NCBI GenBank assembly: GCA_030762175.1
Contig: CM060833.1
Location: forward strand, 166,895,001-166,959,000
Reading direction: 5' to 3'
From: Metallyticus violacea
Taxonomy: Eukaryota; Arthropoda; Insecta; Mantodea; Metallyticidae
Length of the DNA: 64,000 nucleotides
Shown: positions 24,680-36,509 of the stretch, in pieces
Layout: every line of letters starts with the position of its first letter
How positions within the stretch are numbered: the stretch's first letter is position 1
The notes under the pieces: model-generated
The model's database searches: none
What the model was told of the DNA's origin: nothing
Seen by the model: only the letters and a program-made list of their open reading frames with translations
Translations under genes and position numbers: made by a program

Positions 24680-25130
24680 CATGCACCTAGTTATTCCACA
24701 CTCCGAGTATGAAATCAAAAGACAATGCACTCTCGGAAAAAGTCCTCAGCAGGTACAGTCATGGCAATTTTCTTCTGTGACTAAAGATTGTCTTGTGGTA
24801 AATTCAGTTTGTTACGAAATATATGTCAAAGCTCCCCAGAAAATGAAGATGCATCCATCCTTATATAGTATATCATCTTTAAAGTACCGCGAAGTCATAA
24901 TTAATCCATACACCCAAGATGAAATCCCTTAACTTCCCTATAGTCCGGATTTTACATCTTCTGATTTTCACCTCTTCTTTCCTCTAAAAGATGTAAACCA
25001 TAGTAGAGGAAAAGACAATGGCAGGAAGTCAACCGCAGTATAAAGATGACAAGAGACCTATAAAAGATGCCGCGACAACTTACAAGCTCTGATATCTCGA
25101 TGACGCAAAGCCACGCAAAGGATAATTGAG
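24680..25130 (+). pseudogene. Likely mariner C-terminal transposase relic
   Basis: After an 83-codon open frame (24681-24932) ending DEIP, the sequence continues LPYSPDFTSSDFHLFFPLKD (24928 onward). This matches the third-aspartate block and its DFHLFGPLK-type continuation in many insect mariners. Pieces such as CRDNLQALISR follow. The upstream open frame itself is not recognisable as the middle of the protein, so the extent is uncertain. Confidence 0.55.
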
Positions 25131-25445
25131 AAATCGCTCCGCAGCCATTGTGCAGCCGACATTCACTAGAGAAGCGAAGCTCATTTCGAGCGTATAGTTA
25201 TAGTATTCACTTAATCAGCAAGGCAAACTCTCACACCAAAGTCCAAACCGTACCCGATAAAAAAACAGATTTCGAAGGAAGGAATGTCAGAAGTGTATGG
25301 GTACCAACTTTCTCCTGTGCACATCACCCGAGTGTGGAGGAACTAGTAGATGACCCGTTAGAATTGTATAGCCAAAGAATTGGGGAACAATTCAGTATAT
25401 ATAAAATTGAAATAAAATAAACACTGAAAAAGACAGAGAGAATGG

Positions 25446-25478
<33 letters not shown>

Positions 25479-25491
25479 TTTTTTTTTTTTT
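25446..25491. repeat. (TTA)n microsatellite with poly-T
   Basis: About ten TTA/ATT units, then about 15 T residues. No SINE body was seen directly attached. Confidence 0.97.
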
Positions 25492-27167
25492 ATGTTTCTT
25501 GTGTATCTTAAAGAAGATAAAGTAGTATAAAACATTAACACGACGTTTTAGCAACATTTCATATTATTTGTTCGTGCGTTTCTAGTGTTTAATCTCTGAA
25601 AACTTGTAATTATTGAATTAATTTGATTTTGCAGGCCTAAAATTACTAAAGGATCTTAAGATATATATTGGTTATTAACGCCTGAAACGTCTTATGAAAA
25701 CATTAAAAATATTTTAAAATGCTTAGAAAGAGATCGCGTTTTGTATAGATCGTTTTCTAAGATCATATGGAATAATGCGATTTAAACCGTCACAGCGTCT
25801 CACTTATTAAAATAACAAGTGAAGAAGTAAGTAGTTGACGTCAATTGTTCTATTGCTTCTACCTACCACTTAGCAACAACATTTCGATATTAGTAACTGA
25901 CGCACCTCGATGTACCCAAGGATGGTAAGCCTATTTTATTAGTTTCACAGTCGGTTCCTTTCAATGATGCTCAATAACTATTAATACCGTAAAGTGTAAG
26001 GGGTTGTAGAATCAAGTTGGTGGGTAGGTATTCTCATGAACTTTAAAGTACAGTCTCAATACATCTTATCCACAGTGTTTGGTAAAAACTGCTTTATCTT
26101 CTATAAATATACATATGTGCACAGTGAGTCCCAATCAAATTTCTGCCGGTCCTCCTCTGCTGACCAACCGATCGACGAATGCCGGCTTTATCAATCCATA
26201 ATCTTCTTGTATGTCAAGCTCTTTACAACTTCGGTTTATCAAAACAGGCATTAATTGCTATTTTTATGTTATAATGAATACTAATCTGAATATAACAGAT
26301 GTTCAAAGTGGTGTTCACCTCAATAATTTCAGGCATCATCTAATAAAATTATCATTTACGTGCAAATATTCTGTTCCTATATTGCTTTTCAGCTCATCTA
26401 TATTGTGGATGTTATTTCTAAAGATTCTTTTTAAAGTTTCCACAAATAATAGCCGCACTGGGGAACGTGAGAGTCATAACTCTTTAGAAATTATTGCCTC
26501 CTGAAATCTGTCTTAGAACGTTCAAAGAATCTCGGAAGGCAGAATTATTTTGAAAATATTCAAATAGTCTCGCATTAGTGGATAATTTTTTTTAAAAAAG
26601 TGAGAAAAATTACATGCGAAACCTCTTTGAAATTTTAAGAATTATTCTCTTGCAGTTACTGTACGTATAATGTCAATTTATGCATCTTGCAAGGGAAAAA
26701 TCACTAGTTTTCTGTGCTCCAGTACTCGAAGTAACAAAACTATGTAAATGAAACCAAGTCACGTGGGGAAAACTGTGTGCAGAATCCAAATATAGATATT
26801 CACACGATTTACTCATCAAACGGGATAACTCTAAAATTACAACCCATTTTGTAAAGTTCAATTTCAGTAATTTAGTAACTTTATGAGTTGAGCCTTTTTA
26901 ATTTTCTATTTTCTGTAATACATGACATAGAAATTTTTTTGGAAAACGCTCTAATGTTTCTCCAGTGCCATTAAACTTTTTACTCCGCTAGAACACATCG
27001 TTTTCAGTTGATTACAGAAACATTACAAAAGTTTACTATAAATTACAGTACAAACTGAGAGAGACGTCATTCTCTGTTCACTGTTAACTTGTAAAGTGAC
27101 ATTTCAAGCATAATAATGCTAAGAGAGGTTGGAAATGCACTTCAAACAAAACACGGGTAGCCGTGTT
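25492..27167. other. No gene recognised
   Basis: AT-rich DNA. ORFs of 72 and 97 codons at 26036-26504 overlap in different frames and show no domain. Confidence 0.5.
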
Positions 27168-27229
27168 CCTTCCAAAAATAAAGTATTTCCCAATTTATCA
27201 TTTCATTCCATGTCCGCCTCAGTAGTAAG
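27168..27229 (+). repeat. SINE family B, copy 14, internal/tail fragment
   Basis: Holds CCTTCCAAAAATAAAGTATTTCCC, the family's CCTTCC...TTTCCCAATTTATCATTTCAT block, then jumps to CCGCCTCAGTAGTAA. The head and terminal tail are missing. Confidence 0.7.
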
Positions 27230-27242
27230 CATGTTCTTTACC

Positions 27243-27785
27243 AAGCGGAGTGGCTCAGACAGTAACTCTTGGCATGTGCCGGGTTCGATTCCTGTCATCC
27301 TGACCTTGGGTTTTCTTCGTGGTTTTCTGTGGCCACTTGGGCAAAAGTTGGGATGGATATTTACATTCCACGAATTTTCCGCTCTCCCATTTCATTCCGT
27401 TCGTTCTGTTACAGGGTCCAAAGTGTGATGGTTTGCACTTGCGCCGGCGTCGGGATGCTTTATCTGGAAACATGTTAGGGGGCTCATCTGCGTCCGCGCG
27501 GTCACGACCGCCCGGGTCTCCTCACCACATTCCTTCCTCTGGGAGATGCCTCCATTAGGGAAAGGCTCATCATAGTTGTCATAGTGCATCCAAAGTTGTT
27601 TAGGTCATGGCTACCGACAATAAGGCGAAATTTCAGCACTCTTGTCAGCAGAAGGCACAACAATTAAGAACGGGATTCGAACCCGGGATCCTGCGGTTAC
27701 TAGCGGGTCTTGCGGTACTTCCCACCCCAAGCTGGAGGAGGGAGGTGAAGCGTAAGGTGAAACCACAAGGGTCCTACTTGAAATA
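27243..27785 (+). repeat. tRNA-headed repeat (further SINE-like element, family D)
   Basis: GCGGAGTGGCTCAGACAGTA (A-box-like) is followed after about 30 bases by CCGGGTTCGATTCCTGTCAT (B box), and then by an unusually GC-rich body of several hundred bases. Near 27665 a second tRNA-like head in opposite orientation is seen: in minus sense, CCCGGGTTCGAATCCCGTTC. Either one compound element or two adjacent ones. Overlapping ORFs in several frames here are translations of the repeat. It occurs once in this window, so family status is inferred. Confidence 0.55.
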
Positions 27786-28640
27786 CCACAGCGTGACCTT
27801 CAAGTCTGTATCGTCGTAAGTGATGTAATTGGGCACAAATTTCATACTTTGTGAGCTGCAGTAGGCCGAGTTGTTCTTAGTAATTACCTCTTTAAGTTAG
27901 GAGTTTTCCTCATCCTGTGAAAACAAATATTAAACTGTTTCACAAGAAAAGCAAGATATGATAACCACTGCTTCACACTTCACCAGCCAACCAGCAGTCC
28001 CAGGCTGAATGCCATAAACTAATTTATTTCATTCATCGTTCCCAAGACCCGTAACACATTAAAAGCCTCGCAACCTTACAAAGAGAAGAACGTATAATAT
28101 TTGCAAACGCTTTCAGACGACAAGATAACCGAAGCGATCTCATGAAAATGTCTCTCTGAACTTTGACAGCTGTTATCTGTCACAGAAGACTATTGATGAA
28201 TATTTGCAATTCAAATAATCAATCTAACATTCATCTGACTTGATGAAACTTTTAAAATACCAGAAAGAGAGTCCCACTGTAATAGGAAGAGAGTGTAGGG
28301 GCCAAATGAATCTCTTCTGCCCCACCCTCCCCCTCTGCGAGAAGGTCAGCGTGTGAGGTCACTTGCTACACAAGAAAAGGCACCGACAGACGGGCCGACC
28401 ATCACACTCTCTCTCGGGTTTCAACCAAAACAAAAAACTGTAGCAACCCTACCAGGTGGCTAACGTTCACTATTTCCGCCTTCTACAACTCGGCTCGGAC
28501 TTCGAGTCCTAATATGAACATAAATTAAGTTTATACTGTGCGACATATGAAGAGAAAATATTGAGATATGTTTTTGCTGAAGATCAAACAAATTCAGTTT
28601 ATACTTTCTATTTGATATGAATATTTATATTTTGTGTCCA
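27786..28640. other. No gene recognised
   Basis: A GC-balanced patch at about 28260-28500 includes CCCCACCCTCCCCCTCTGCG. No coding frame or family resemblance. Confidence 0.5.
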
Positions 28641-28994
28641 TTTGTGAGGCAAAGTAATAAAAATTATCAATTAATGACATTTTAGTGAGATATTCAGTAT
28701 GAACATTTGCGATGTGCGGCCGTGCATTATCTTGGCGCAGCATCCAGCATGTTGCATGAAAATGTGCGGGCTCTCCTGACACATCCTCTGGACATCTGCA
28801 TAGTATTTCTCAGTTATATTTGTATGTACAGGTAAACCATTTGAATACAGAAAACGAAATGACCATAACTTTCCCAGCAGAAGCAACCACTTTTGCCCTT
28901 TTTTGTTGTTAGTGATGAGGAAGATTTCCACACAGAGCTTTCCTGTGTGATAAAAAGTGAATAAAGAATTTAGGAATGCTATACAATTAGAAGG
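28641..28994 (-). pseudogene. Old mariner transposase relic, C-terminal half (split by younger mariner)
   Basis: Minus-strand pieces in shifting frames: VWKSSSSLTTKKGK near 28940, SAGKVMVI (strand between first and second Asp), then LRQDNARPHIANVHTEYLTK near 28740 (second catalytic block). This continues the N-terminal half found at 30267-30546, with lineage-M copy 2 inserted between. Multiple frameshifts show it is long dead. Confidence 0.65.
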
Positions 28995-28996
28995 TA

Positions 28997-30264
28997 CAAG
29001 GGTAGGCCATAAGTTTCCGGCCTCCCCAATAAGGATTATCGCCTTCACAAAATCCTCTCTGGTGTCATACCTTATCTGTTGAATAAATAACTGCAGCTGT
29101 AATTTCCGCTCCGCTGTGTTCAATTGTTAAGATATAGTTGCATAAAGAAGGCTGTGTGTAGAAGATTGTGACATGTTCAAAATGTAGTATCGACTTGTTA
29201 TTAAGTTCTTCACAAAAGCAGGACTTATTACAAATGAAACTAAACAGCGATTGGACGGTGTATATGGGGAAGCATCCTCCTCATATTCTACCGTAAAAGA
29301 ATGAGCCGAGAAAGCATTGAAGACGAAGAGCGTGCAGGTCGGTCCTTGGAGGTGCTCACTTCTGAAAACATCGCTCGCTTTTGTGGAAGGAGACATTATG
29401 AAAAACAAGCGGCTCAAAGTTACAGAAATAACAGCACGGTTGGGCCTTTCTAAAACAACAGTTCTTCGAATTATTCATCAACATTTAAACATGAATAAGG
29501 TTAGTGCAAGATGGGTGCCTAGACTTCTTTCCTAAGTCCAAAACCAACAACGAGTCATCTGTGTCAGGCATTTTTGGAGCTCCGCCGTGCAAACGAGAGA
29601 GAGAGAAGTTTTGCAAACCATTGTTACAGCAGATGATCCTCTACTATGAACCATCCCTTGTCCAAAAGAGAATAAATGGAGTGGCGTAAACCTGGCGATG
29701 CACTGCCTCTAAAGGCCAACGTCACTCAGTCAACCAAGAAGATCATGGCCACAATCTTTTGGGACTGTGAAGGAATACTCCTCATTGACTTCAAGGAGAG
29801 GAACACCACAGTAAATGGGGAGTAATATACCGGCCTACTGAACAGACTACGTACTTCCATCAAAGAGAAAAGACGAGGAAAGCTGAGTGGTGGTGTGCGC
29901 CTTCTTCATGACAACGCGTCTATGCACACAACTCTTGTTGCAAAGGAAGCTGTAAAGAAATGTGACTTCAAGGAGATCGAACATCCGCCCTACAGCCCAG
30001 ATCTAGCTCCCAGTGACTATACCTCTTCTCAGTCCTCAAGATGGACTTTCGAGGAAGGAAATTTAAGTGTGACGAAGGTGTGATGAATGGTGTATATGCC
30101 CATTTTGCAGAAAAAACTGTCTATTTGGGGAGGGGGGGGATTAAAATGTTAATTCATGGATGTGAGAAGTGTATTGCAATAAAGAGTAACTATATTAAAA
30201 AGTAGTTATTGTCTTTATCATATCTAGAAAATGGTTAGGCCGGAAACTTATGGACCTACTTTCG
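28997..30264 (+). mobile_element. mariner element, lineage M, copy 2
   Basis: The left end CAAGGGTAGGCCATAAGTTT follows TA at 28995-28996; the right end, reversed CGAAAGTAGGTCCATAAGTT, closes at 30264. The right target TA is mutated to TT. Body and ends match the other lineage-M copies. It has landed inside an older minus-strand mariner. Confidence 0.93.
29175..30210 (+). pseudogene. mariner transposase pseudogene (lineage M, copy 2)
   Basis: The start equivalent to MFKMEY is followed at once by a stop (ATGTAG). A deletion removes the segment equivalent to WAKLFQMG. KTTVLRIIHQHLNMNKVSAR is intact near 29450; the first-Asp block is damaged (TADDPLL); FWDCEGILLIDFKERNT and LLHDNASMHTTLVAKEAV remain, and YSPDLAPSDY survives near 29990. 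Dead copy, more decayed than the one at 57 kb. Confidence 0.9.
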
Positions 30265-30266
30265 TT

Positions 30267-30546
30267 CAACATAATAAAAGCCCTCAGGATCGAAATGATG
30301 AAGCCAAGTTTCATCAGCAGCGATTATCTTAGAAAGAAACTCCATATCTTCCTGTAATATCTTCTTCAACTGCACAGAAGGTCCTTTCAGATGCCCGCTA
30401 CCATGTAAGATAATCTGAAGTAATATTAATGCTTTACCACAACGTGCTGTATAGTTTGGGACTTCGGAATTAGGGAATATCAAACACGTCAATTGATCCA
30501 AACCTCTGTTCATAGCTAATATCTGCGTCATTATTGATTTCCACAA
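30267..30546 (-). pseudogene. Old mariner transposase relic, N-terminal part (split by younger mariner)
   Basis: A 96-codon minus-strand frame (30546-30256) ends KIIAADETWLHHFDPEG, the first-aspartate block of a mariner transposase, preceded by the usual linker to the HTH domain. The frame breaks exactly where copy 2 of lineage M ends; the downstream half resumes at 28994. The Gly of the GDETW motif is Ala. Confidence 0.75.
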
Positions 30547-30918
30547 GGAAAGACTTGAAATTAATCACACATGTTAATAAACCTTAACATTCACGATTGT
30601 TGCATGTGCAAAATAAAGTTTAAAGAACAAAACTATTGAAGCGGAACTCAGCTTATTAAAATGAAATGCTTTTACAATAATCTGATTGTGCTAAAGCTCT
30701 ATGGTCCTGCTATTATACAGCAGTAACGTTTTTTAAGAATTGAGCAGTTCCTAGCACACACCTGGAAAAATTAATTCATTACCCCACCGCCTATTTTCTG
30801 TACAGTTATTGGATGTTGAAAAAAGTCCAAAGAATTCTCATGAAATAGACCAGAGTTTTGAATGAAAGTTTCTGAAGTTAGTGAAAAATTAGGGAGCACT
30901 GTAAAATATCTGAGTTGG

Positions 30919-30919
30919 A

Positions 30920-30996
<77 letters not shown>
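30919..30996. repeat. (ATT)n microsatellite
   Basis: About 26 perfect ATT units abutting the 3' tail of SINE A copy 6. The SINE tail is A-rich AATAAA-like on its own strand, so the array probably grew from it. Confidence 0.98.
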
Positions 30997-31268
30997 GTTT
31001 ATTTAGGATGCTGTTTAACGTCTCAGGTCATCAGCGTCCCATTCAATTCAGCGCGTGAAACGGGCGACAAATTTGCACAGAGGCCTCTTTTTTCAGGCTT
31101 GAGGTTCTTTATCTGCCGACACGGGACCCACGGCTTTACTTTCCCTTCTGAAGGAAGCCATACTTAGGATTTTTACGCCCGAAAAAATTCATCGGTCCTG
31201 GCCGGGTTCGAACCCGCGATCTTGGGTTTAGCAGGCAAGTATGGCTACCACTGCACCACCAGGACCGA
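30997..31268 (-). repeat. SINE family A, copy 6, full length
   Basis: Minus-strand full-length copy with intact head (GTCCTGGTGGTGCAGTGGTA) and B box (GCGGGTTCGAACCCGGCCAG). A short deletion removes part of the GTCGTATATTTACGGCACG block. Confidence 0.95.
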
Positions 31269-31829
31269 CTGCTGGAAGAAGAAAAAACAGTTGCAAGTTT
31301 AATGTTTTTGCACAGCATCGATTCTATTATGCAATATGGAGGAATCGGTAGGTAAATTAAATGCTACAAATTTGCTATATGACTTTTGGGTTTAAAACAA
31401 ATATATTATGAACTTTTTAAACTAAATCACATGAGATGTTCATGTTGTTTTGGAAAATAAGATAGGATTAGGTTTTATTTTCTTTGAAGTTTTAAAAGTT
31501 TATTATTTTTAGTGTTTAATCTATTAAAACTTATGTTAATATGCTGTTAAGTTTGTATTATTTTGTTATGATAATAAGAGGTGAATTGTTTTTAACAATA
31601 TTTTTATAAATTTTCTGTTTGAGAGGAAGGTTAGCTTTATCTATTTTAATTTCTATAGTTCGTATGCTTTTATTAGTTCTTTTGTTTTGGTATTCTTATA
31701 CTTTTCATAGTATGTAGTGAAACAATTAGAAACATCATCCGATCAGGAACTGTGGTCGTACGTCTAGCAGCTAATTTAATTACATGGCATGTACCATTAG
31801 TTAATACAAGAAAAGCATGAACATTTGTA
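31269..31829. other. AT-rich DNA, possible upstream extension of mitochondrial insert
   Basis: Strongly AT-rich. The last 50 bases (from about 31775) may be scrambled cytochrome b, but alignment by eye is not convincing before 31830. Confidence 0.35.
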
Positions 31830-32100
31830 ACATTAAATCGATTCTTCACCCTCCACTTTCTATTACCCTTAATTATCGCGGCAGTAATACTAATCCATTT
31901 ACTTTTCCTCCACCAAACACGATCTAATAATCCATTAGGACTATATAGAAATATTGACAAAATTACTTTCCATCCATACTTTACATTTAAAGACATTTTT
32001 GGATTTATTATTATAATCATAATTATATCTTCTCTGTCTTTATAAGAACCTTATTTATTAAGAGATCCAGATAATTTTACCCCAGCAAACCCTGTCGTCC
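31830..32100 (+). pseudogene. cob/cytb (NUMT): Nuclear copy of mitochondrial cytochrome b (NUMT)
   Basis: Read with the invertebrate mitochondrial code, the plus strand gives about 90 continuous residues of the C-terminal half of cytochrome b: [51 protein letters not shown] and, after one stop, EPYLLSDPDNFTPANP. AGA codons fall where Ser is expected in insect cytochrome b, which shows the organellar code. In the mitochondrion the protein is the core haem subunit of complex III; here it is an inert fragment starting and ending abruptly in nuclear repeats. The single TAA sits at a site usually Lys or Asn, consistent with one substitution after transfer. No other mitochondrial gene was recognised next to it. 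Confidence 0.93.
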
Positions 32101-32792
32101 ACAAGCAAGCAAAGAAAATTTGTATATAATTTGAATATTTCTGTCAGAAGATTAATTCTAACGTGCTTTCCTGGTCCTGATATAAAGTCCAGCTTGAGAA
32201 GCCTACTTTTGCTGCAGAATAAACTCCCAGAACAAAAACTTTGGATTTGCAAGTAATTAGAAATCACCCACACGTGCCAGTTAATAACCCTGAAGTATAT
32301 TAGATACTGGCCAGCAGGCAGCCTTGTGTTTGAGGAATAAAACTAGATAGTCGTGCAGTTTGTTAATATTCCACTTGATCGATCATTATACACTTAAAAT
32401 GCATTTGAGAATGGGTAGATGCAAATATAAACGCTAAAATTTATTACTGCAAATATCTATAAACCTAATTAATGCATGATGCAGTTTAATATTTCGCCCA
32501 AAACAGTTTAAATTAAAACATACACATTTTTAGGTCATTTTAAAATGTTTGATCTTATTCACGGGCTTAATAAATTGCTGGCGAATAATGGAAAATCATT
32601 TACGTCGATATTATGTGGAGTTAGTAGAGGGCGAAAAGCAAGCAAAATATTCATTGAAACACATGTTCTATTTTGTTTAGTTTTTTTATTAGTTACAGCG
32701 ATTTTAAAGATAAACAAAGCAAGTATTTTGTCCTTTACAAATTGTCGCTGTGCTGTAGTTTGTAGTCAGAGCCATCTGTCATTTATCACAGT
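32101..32792. other. No gene recognised
   Basis: AT-rich DNA between the mitochondrial insert and a SINE; no further mitochondrial gene was evident. Confidence 0.5.
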
Positions 32793-33048
32793 ACCGCCAA
32801 GGGTGGTGCGGACTCGTGAGCGGGAGTCTGTGGTTCGAATCCCGCCAGGACCGTTCTCCCTGACTGAGGTTTTTTACAGGTTTTCCTCAGTCCTCATAAA
32901 TGGCAAATGCCGGGGAGGTGCCCTAAACTTAGGTCTGGAACGTTTCCTTCCTTAAAAAAATCCTTTCCCAAATATCATTTCACTTCATGTATATTCAGTG
33001 TTCACCGCCTGTGGCGCCTCAGTAGCAAAAACGGGCATTAAACACTTT

Positions 33049-33050
<2 letters not shown>
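32793..33050 (+). repeat. SINE family B, copy 7
   Basis: Plus-strand copy. The A-box part of the head is deleted (CCGCCAAGGGTGGTGCGGAC) while B box and body are intact. The tail CGGGCATTAAACACTTT runs into an (AT)n array and an inverted copy of itself. Confidence 0.92.
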
Positions 33051-33087
<37 letters not shown>

Positions 33088-33146
33088 GGGCATTAAACAC
33101 TTTATAATATATATATTTAAAGTGTTTAATGCCCGTTTTTGCTACT
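33021..33146. repeat. Perfect 30-bp inverted repeat around (AT)n, made from a SINE tail
   Basis: Bases 33021-33050 and 33117-33146 are exact reverse complements (each contains GGGCATTAAACACTTTAA or its complement). The 66-base spacer is (AT)n plus a third, direct 21-base copy at 33084-33104. The DNA or RNA could form a hairpin with a large loop. Confidence 0.97.
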
Positions 33147-35237
33147 AACTATATATATTTGCTAAAGAGTTTATAAGTTACGTTTTAAGTTACAAGAAAA
33201 TAACAACGTAGCTCACATGAATGACACGTTATCCGGCTCATTAATTGCAATATAATAGTTAATTTCAAATATTTTATTATATTAACACATCGCGTATTAT
33301 GGGATTTAAACACGCTGAAATTTACCAAATTTATTCATGCGCTGAACAATGATTCTAAAATGTAAATGGGTAAGGGCATATGGTCATGAATATATCGGGG
33401 AAGGGGCACTAAGAGATGTCCCCCTCCTTTAGAACTTTTGTCAAAGAATAAAGGTCAAAACGTAAAAAATTATCTGAGAAAAGAAAAAGGAAAAGAACAA
33501 TAAAAGATAAGGCAGCTATCTTCAAATCAATTCTGTGCATTTTTGGAGCTGGAGGAGCAGCTTCTGACATCTAGCGGACAAGTCAGAACTAACCAGGTTG
33601 CGATACGTCAGCTCAAATGGCAGTATAGTGCAATTGTGCGCAGCTTAGAGTAGGACTTTCGAGAACTGTCCACTGTCATGTAAAATTATTAGCTCGTGTC
33701 ATTTGTAGTCCCAGTTGACAAACATTTGTACAGAATGTGCAATCACATTCAGGGTATAAAACAGTTGCTGTGTTTCTCGCTAATGTTCTGTATATTTTAT
33801 AGAAGTCAATCACATATCATAACTAGATTAAAAATGAAAATGATAAGCGGTTGCTTTAAGCTGGCAGCTGACAGGCGATGATCAAGAAAAGAGCATCGCT
33901 ATTAGTGATGTACCAATGGTAACAAAGAAACGTGGGGTTAAGGAGTGTTCATTAATAAACAGGCCTAGAACAACTGCCCTGAGTGCTAATTTTATACATT
34001 TGAGCAAACTTTAAGAGCCTGTCTTTACTCAAACACTTCAACTACAGATCTATAGAAACAACTGTCTGGACTAATGGGTTGCACCTGATGCTCCTTCTCT
34101 TTTCAGAAACATTGTGGGAGAAAATTGCGCTTTCAGAGATAGCCGATGATAAAATGGGAGCGGGTAGCTTTTTTTGTATGAAAACTGATGTTCAATATAA
34201 AGATTGTGCGTAATTTGACCCAGAAGTTGAAGGAAAAGACTTGCACCAGAAATTTACTAGTTTGGTGGCCAAACTTTTGGACAATTAGAAGAATCCTACA
34301 GGAAGTTTTGGGGAACATACAACAACAAAATACCACCAGTTTTCAAAATGGGAGCATGAAATTTCTAAAAGTAATAACCTTAAAAAAATGGAGGGTATTG
34401 ATGGTACATGAATGGGGAAAACAAGGTCAAAGTGTGGAGAACAAAAGTTGCTCCTTCACAGTGAACGCTTGTCTCTAGAAAAATCGCTTGAAAAGTTTCC
34501 GGATTTGTTAGATTTAGAATGTCATAATTAAGATGAATTTATTTGTTAACTAATCTTAAGAGTGTCAGTCCTTGAATTTTAATTGAGATTTAGGCGTTTG
34601 TGGAAAGCTTGTCCAATCAGATGAACGTAGAAAACATTTCTTGAGAGGGACAAGTCTCTCGGAATCTTTGAAGTGTATAAAGGTTTCAGTGAAGTATCCT
34701 AGTGCAAAGTCTTTGAATTAACTACTCATTGAAGCTGCCAATATGAGAGGGAAAAATTAGTGATAGGCAAGCACCAAAAGCAATCTGTGCACTATGTATT
34801 AAGCACTTCAACATCGGCTGAGGTCGTTTATTTCTCATTCTCTCAAAGTTGTGAAGGAGCCGTTAAACTCTTTACATGCAATCCGGGAAACAAATGCTAG
34901 AAAATATCGTAATAGTTATACCCGAAAAAAATTGTGAGTAAATGTGAAACAATGTTAGTAAAAAGTAACGATTCCTTGAACATATCTGCAAGTTGCTTCA
35001 AATATTAGTAGCGACCTTGCTAGGGAACTACTCACCAACAATCCATTTCGACACTCTTCCCATTAAAAGCTACAAGCTCATCTTCCTCAACAGTCGATCT
35101 TAGAAGCACTGCGCATGCGTAAAGATAATCAAGAAGCTGGGAAATTTGCGAGAAATAATTGTCTAACTCCCTGGCCCCTGAGTTTTCCAGTATTAGAAGT
35201 GTCCTCAACCACGGCTCCTCCAACTCTGAGGGCGATA
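33147..35237. other. No gene recognised
   Basis: About 2.1 kb without a nameable repeat. The ORF at 34188-34478 (96 codons) overlaps a minus-strand ORF and has no recognisable domain. The stretch may hide old unrecognised transposons. Confidence 0.45.
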
Positions 35238-36509
35238 GCGTGCTAGGTCCATAAGTTACCGGCCTAACCATTTTCTAGGTATGATAACGACAAACATTAT
35301 ATTTCACTTTTCAATATAGTTACCCTTTATTGCAATACACTTCTCACATCTTTGAATTAACATTTCAATCCCTCCCCCCAAATAGTCAAAAGCATTGTCT
35401 GAAAAATGGGCATAAACAGCATTCGTCACTTCGTCACACTCAAATTTTCTAATTTATGAGTTTTGAAAAGAGAAAAAAGGAAGAGGAAAAATAGTCACTG
35501 GGCTGTAGGGCAGATGGTCGATCTCCTTGAAGCCACATTTCTTCACAGCTTCCTTAACAACAAGAGCTGTGTACACAGGCGCGTTGTCGTGAAGAAGGCG
35601 CACACCACCACTCAGCTTTCCTCGCCTTTTCTCTTTGATGGAAGCACGTAGTCTGTGCAGTAGGCCAGCATAGTACTCCCCATTTACTGTGGTGTTCCTC
35701 TCCTTGAAGTCAATGAAGAGTATTCCTTCACAGTCCCAAAAGATTGTGGCCAAGATCTTCTTGGTTGACTGAGTGACCTGAGCCTTTAGAGGCGGTCTTC
35801 GCCAGGTTTACGCCACTGCACTGATTCTCTTTTGGACAAGGGATCACAGTAGAGGATCATAGTTTCATCTCCTGTATCAATGGTTTGCAAAACTTTTCTC
35901 TCGTTGCCACGGCAGAGCTCCAAAAATGCCTGACAACAGATGACTCGTTGCTGCTTTTGGACTGAGAAAAGAAGTATATGTACCCATCTTGCAATAACCT
36001 TATTCATGTTTAAATGTTCATCAATAATTCGAAGGACTGTTGTTTTAGAAAGGATCAAACTTGCTGCTATTTCTGTAACTTTGAGCCCGGTCTTCCATAA
36101 TTTCTCCTTCCACATGTGCGATGTTTTCAGGAGTGAGCATCTCCAAGGGCCGACCTGCACGCTCTTCGTTTTCCATGCTTTCTCGACCCATTCGAAAAAG
36201 TTTGGCCCATTCTTTTGCGGTAGAATACGAGGAGGATACTTCCCCATATACACCGTCCAATCGCTGTTTAATTTCACTTGGAATAAGTGCTTCTTTTGTG
36301 AAGAACTTAATAACAGATTGATACTCCATTTTGAACATGTCACAATCTTCTACACATAGCCTTCTTTATGCAACTATATCTGAACAACTGAACAGTGGTA
36401 GTTACAGCTGAAATTATTTACTTAATAGATAAGGTTTGACACCAGATAAAGATTTTGTGAAGGTGATAATCCTTATCAGTGAGGACGGAAACTTATGGAC
36501 CAACTGTCG
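35238..36509 (-). mobile_element. mariner element, lineage M, copy 3
   Basis: The left end (TAGGTCCATAAGTTACCGGC from 35244) and the right end CCAACTGTCG are the TIRs; TA flanks lie at 35236-35237 and 36510-36511. Length is about 1.27 kb, minus orientation. Surrounding sequence is unrelated to that around the other copies. Confidence 0.93.
35380..36338 (-). pseudogene. mariner transposase pseudogene (lineage M, copy 3)
   Basis: Minus-strand frame opens MFKMEYQSVIKFFTKEAL at 36338 and reads 97 codons into the HTH region, then a frameshift near 36100. KTTVLRIIDEHLNMNKVIAR, TGDETMILYCDPLSKRE (first Asp) and LLHDNAPVYTALVVKEAV (second Asp) remain. A small deletion near 35505 removes PDLAPS, so the third catalytic Asp is lost, which alone would inactivate it. 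Confidence 0.92.

Noticed and set aside
30862..31167. 101-codon ORF with a long tyrosine run
   Set aside because: It is an (ATT)n microsatellite read through into SINE A.
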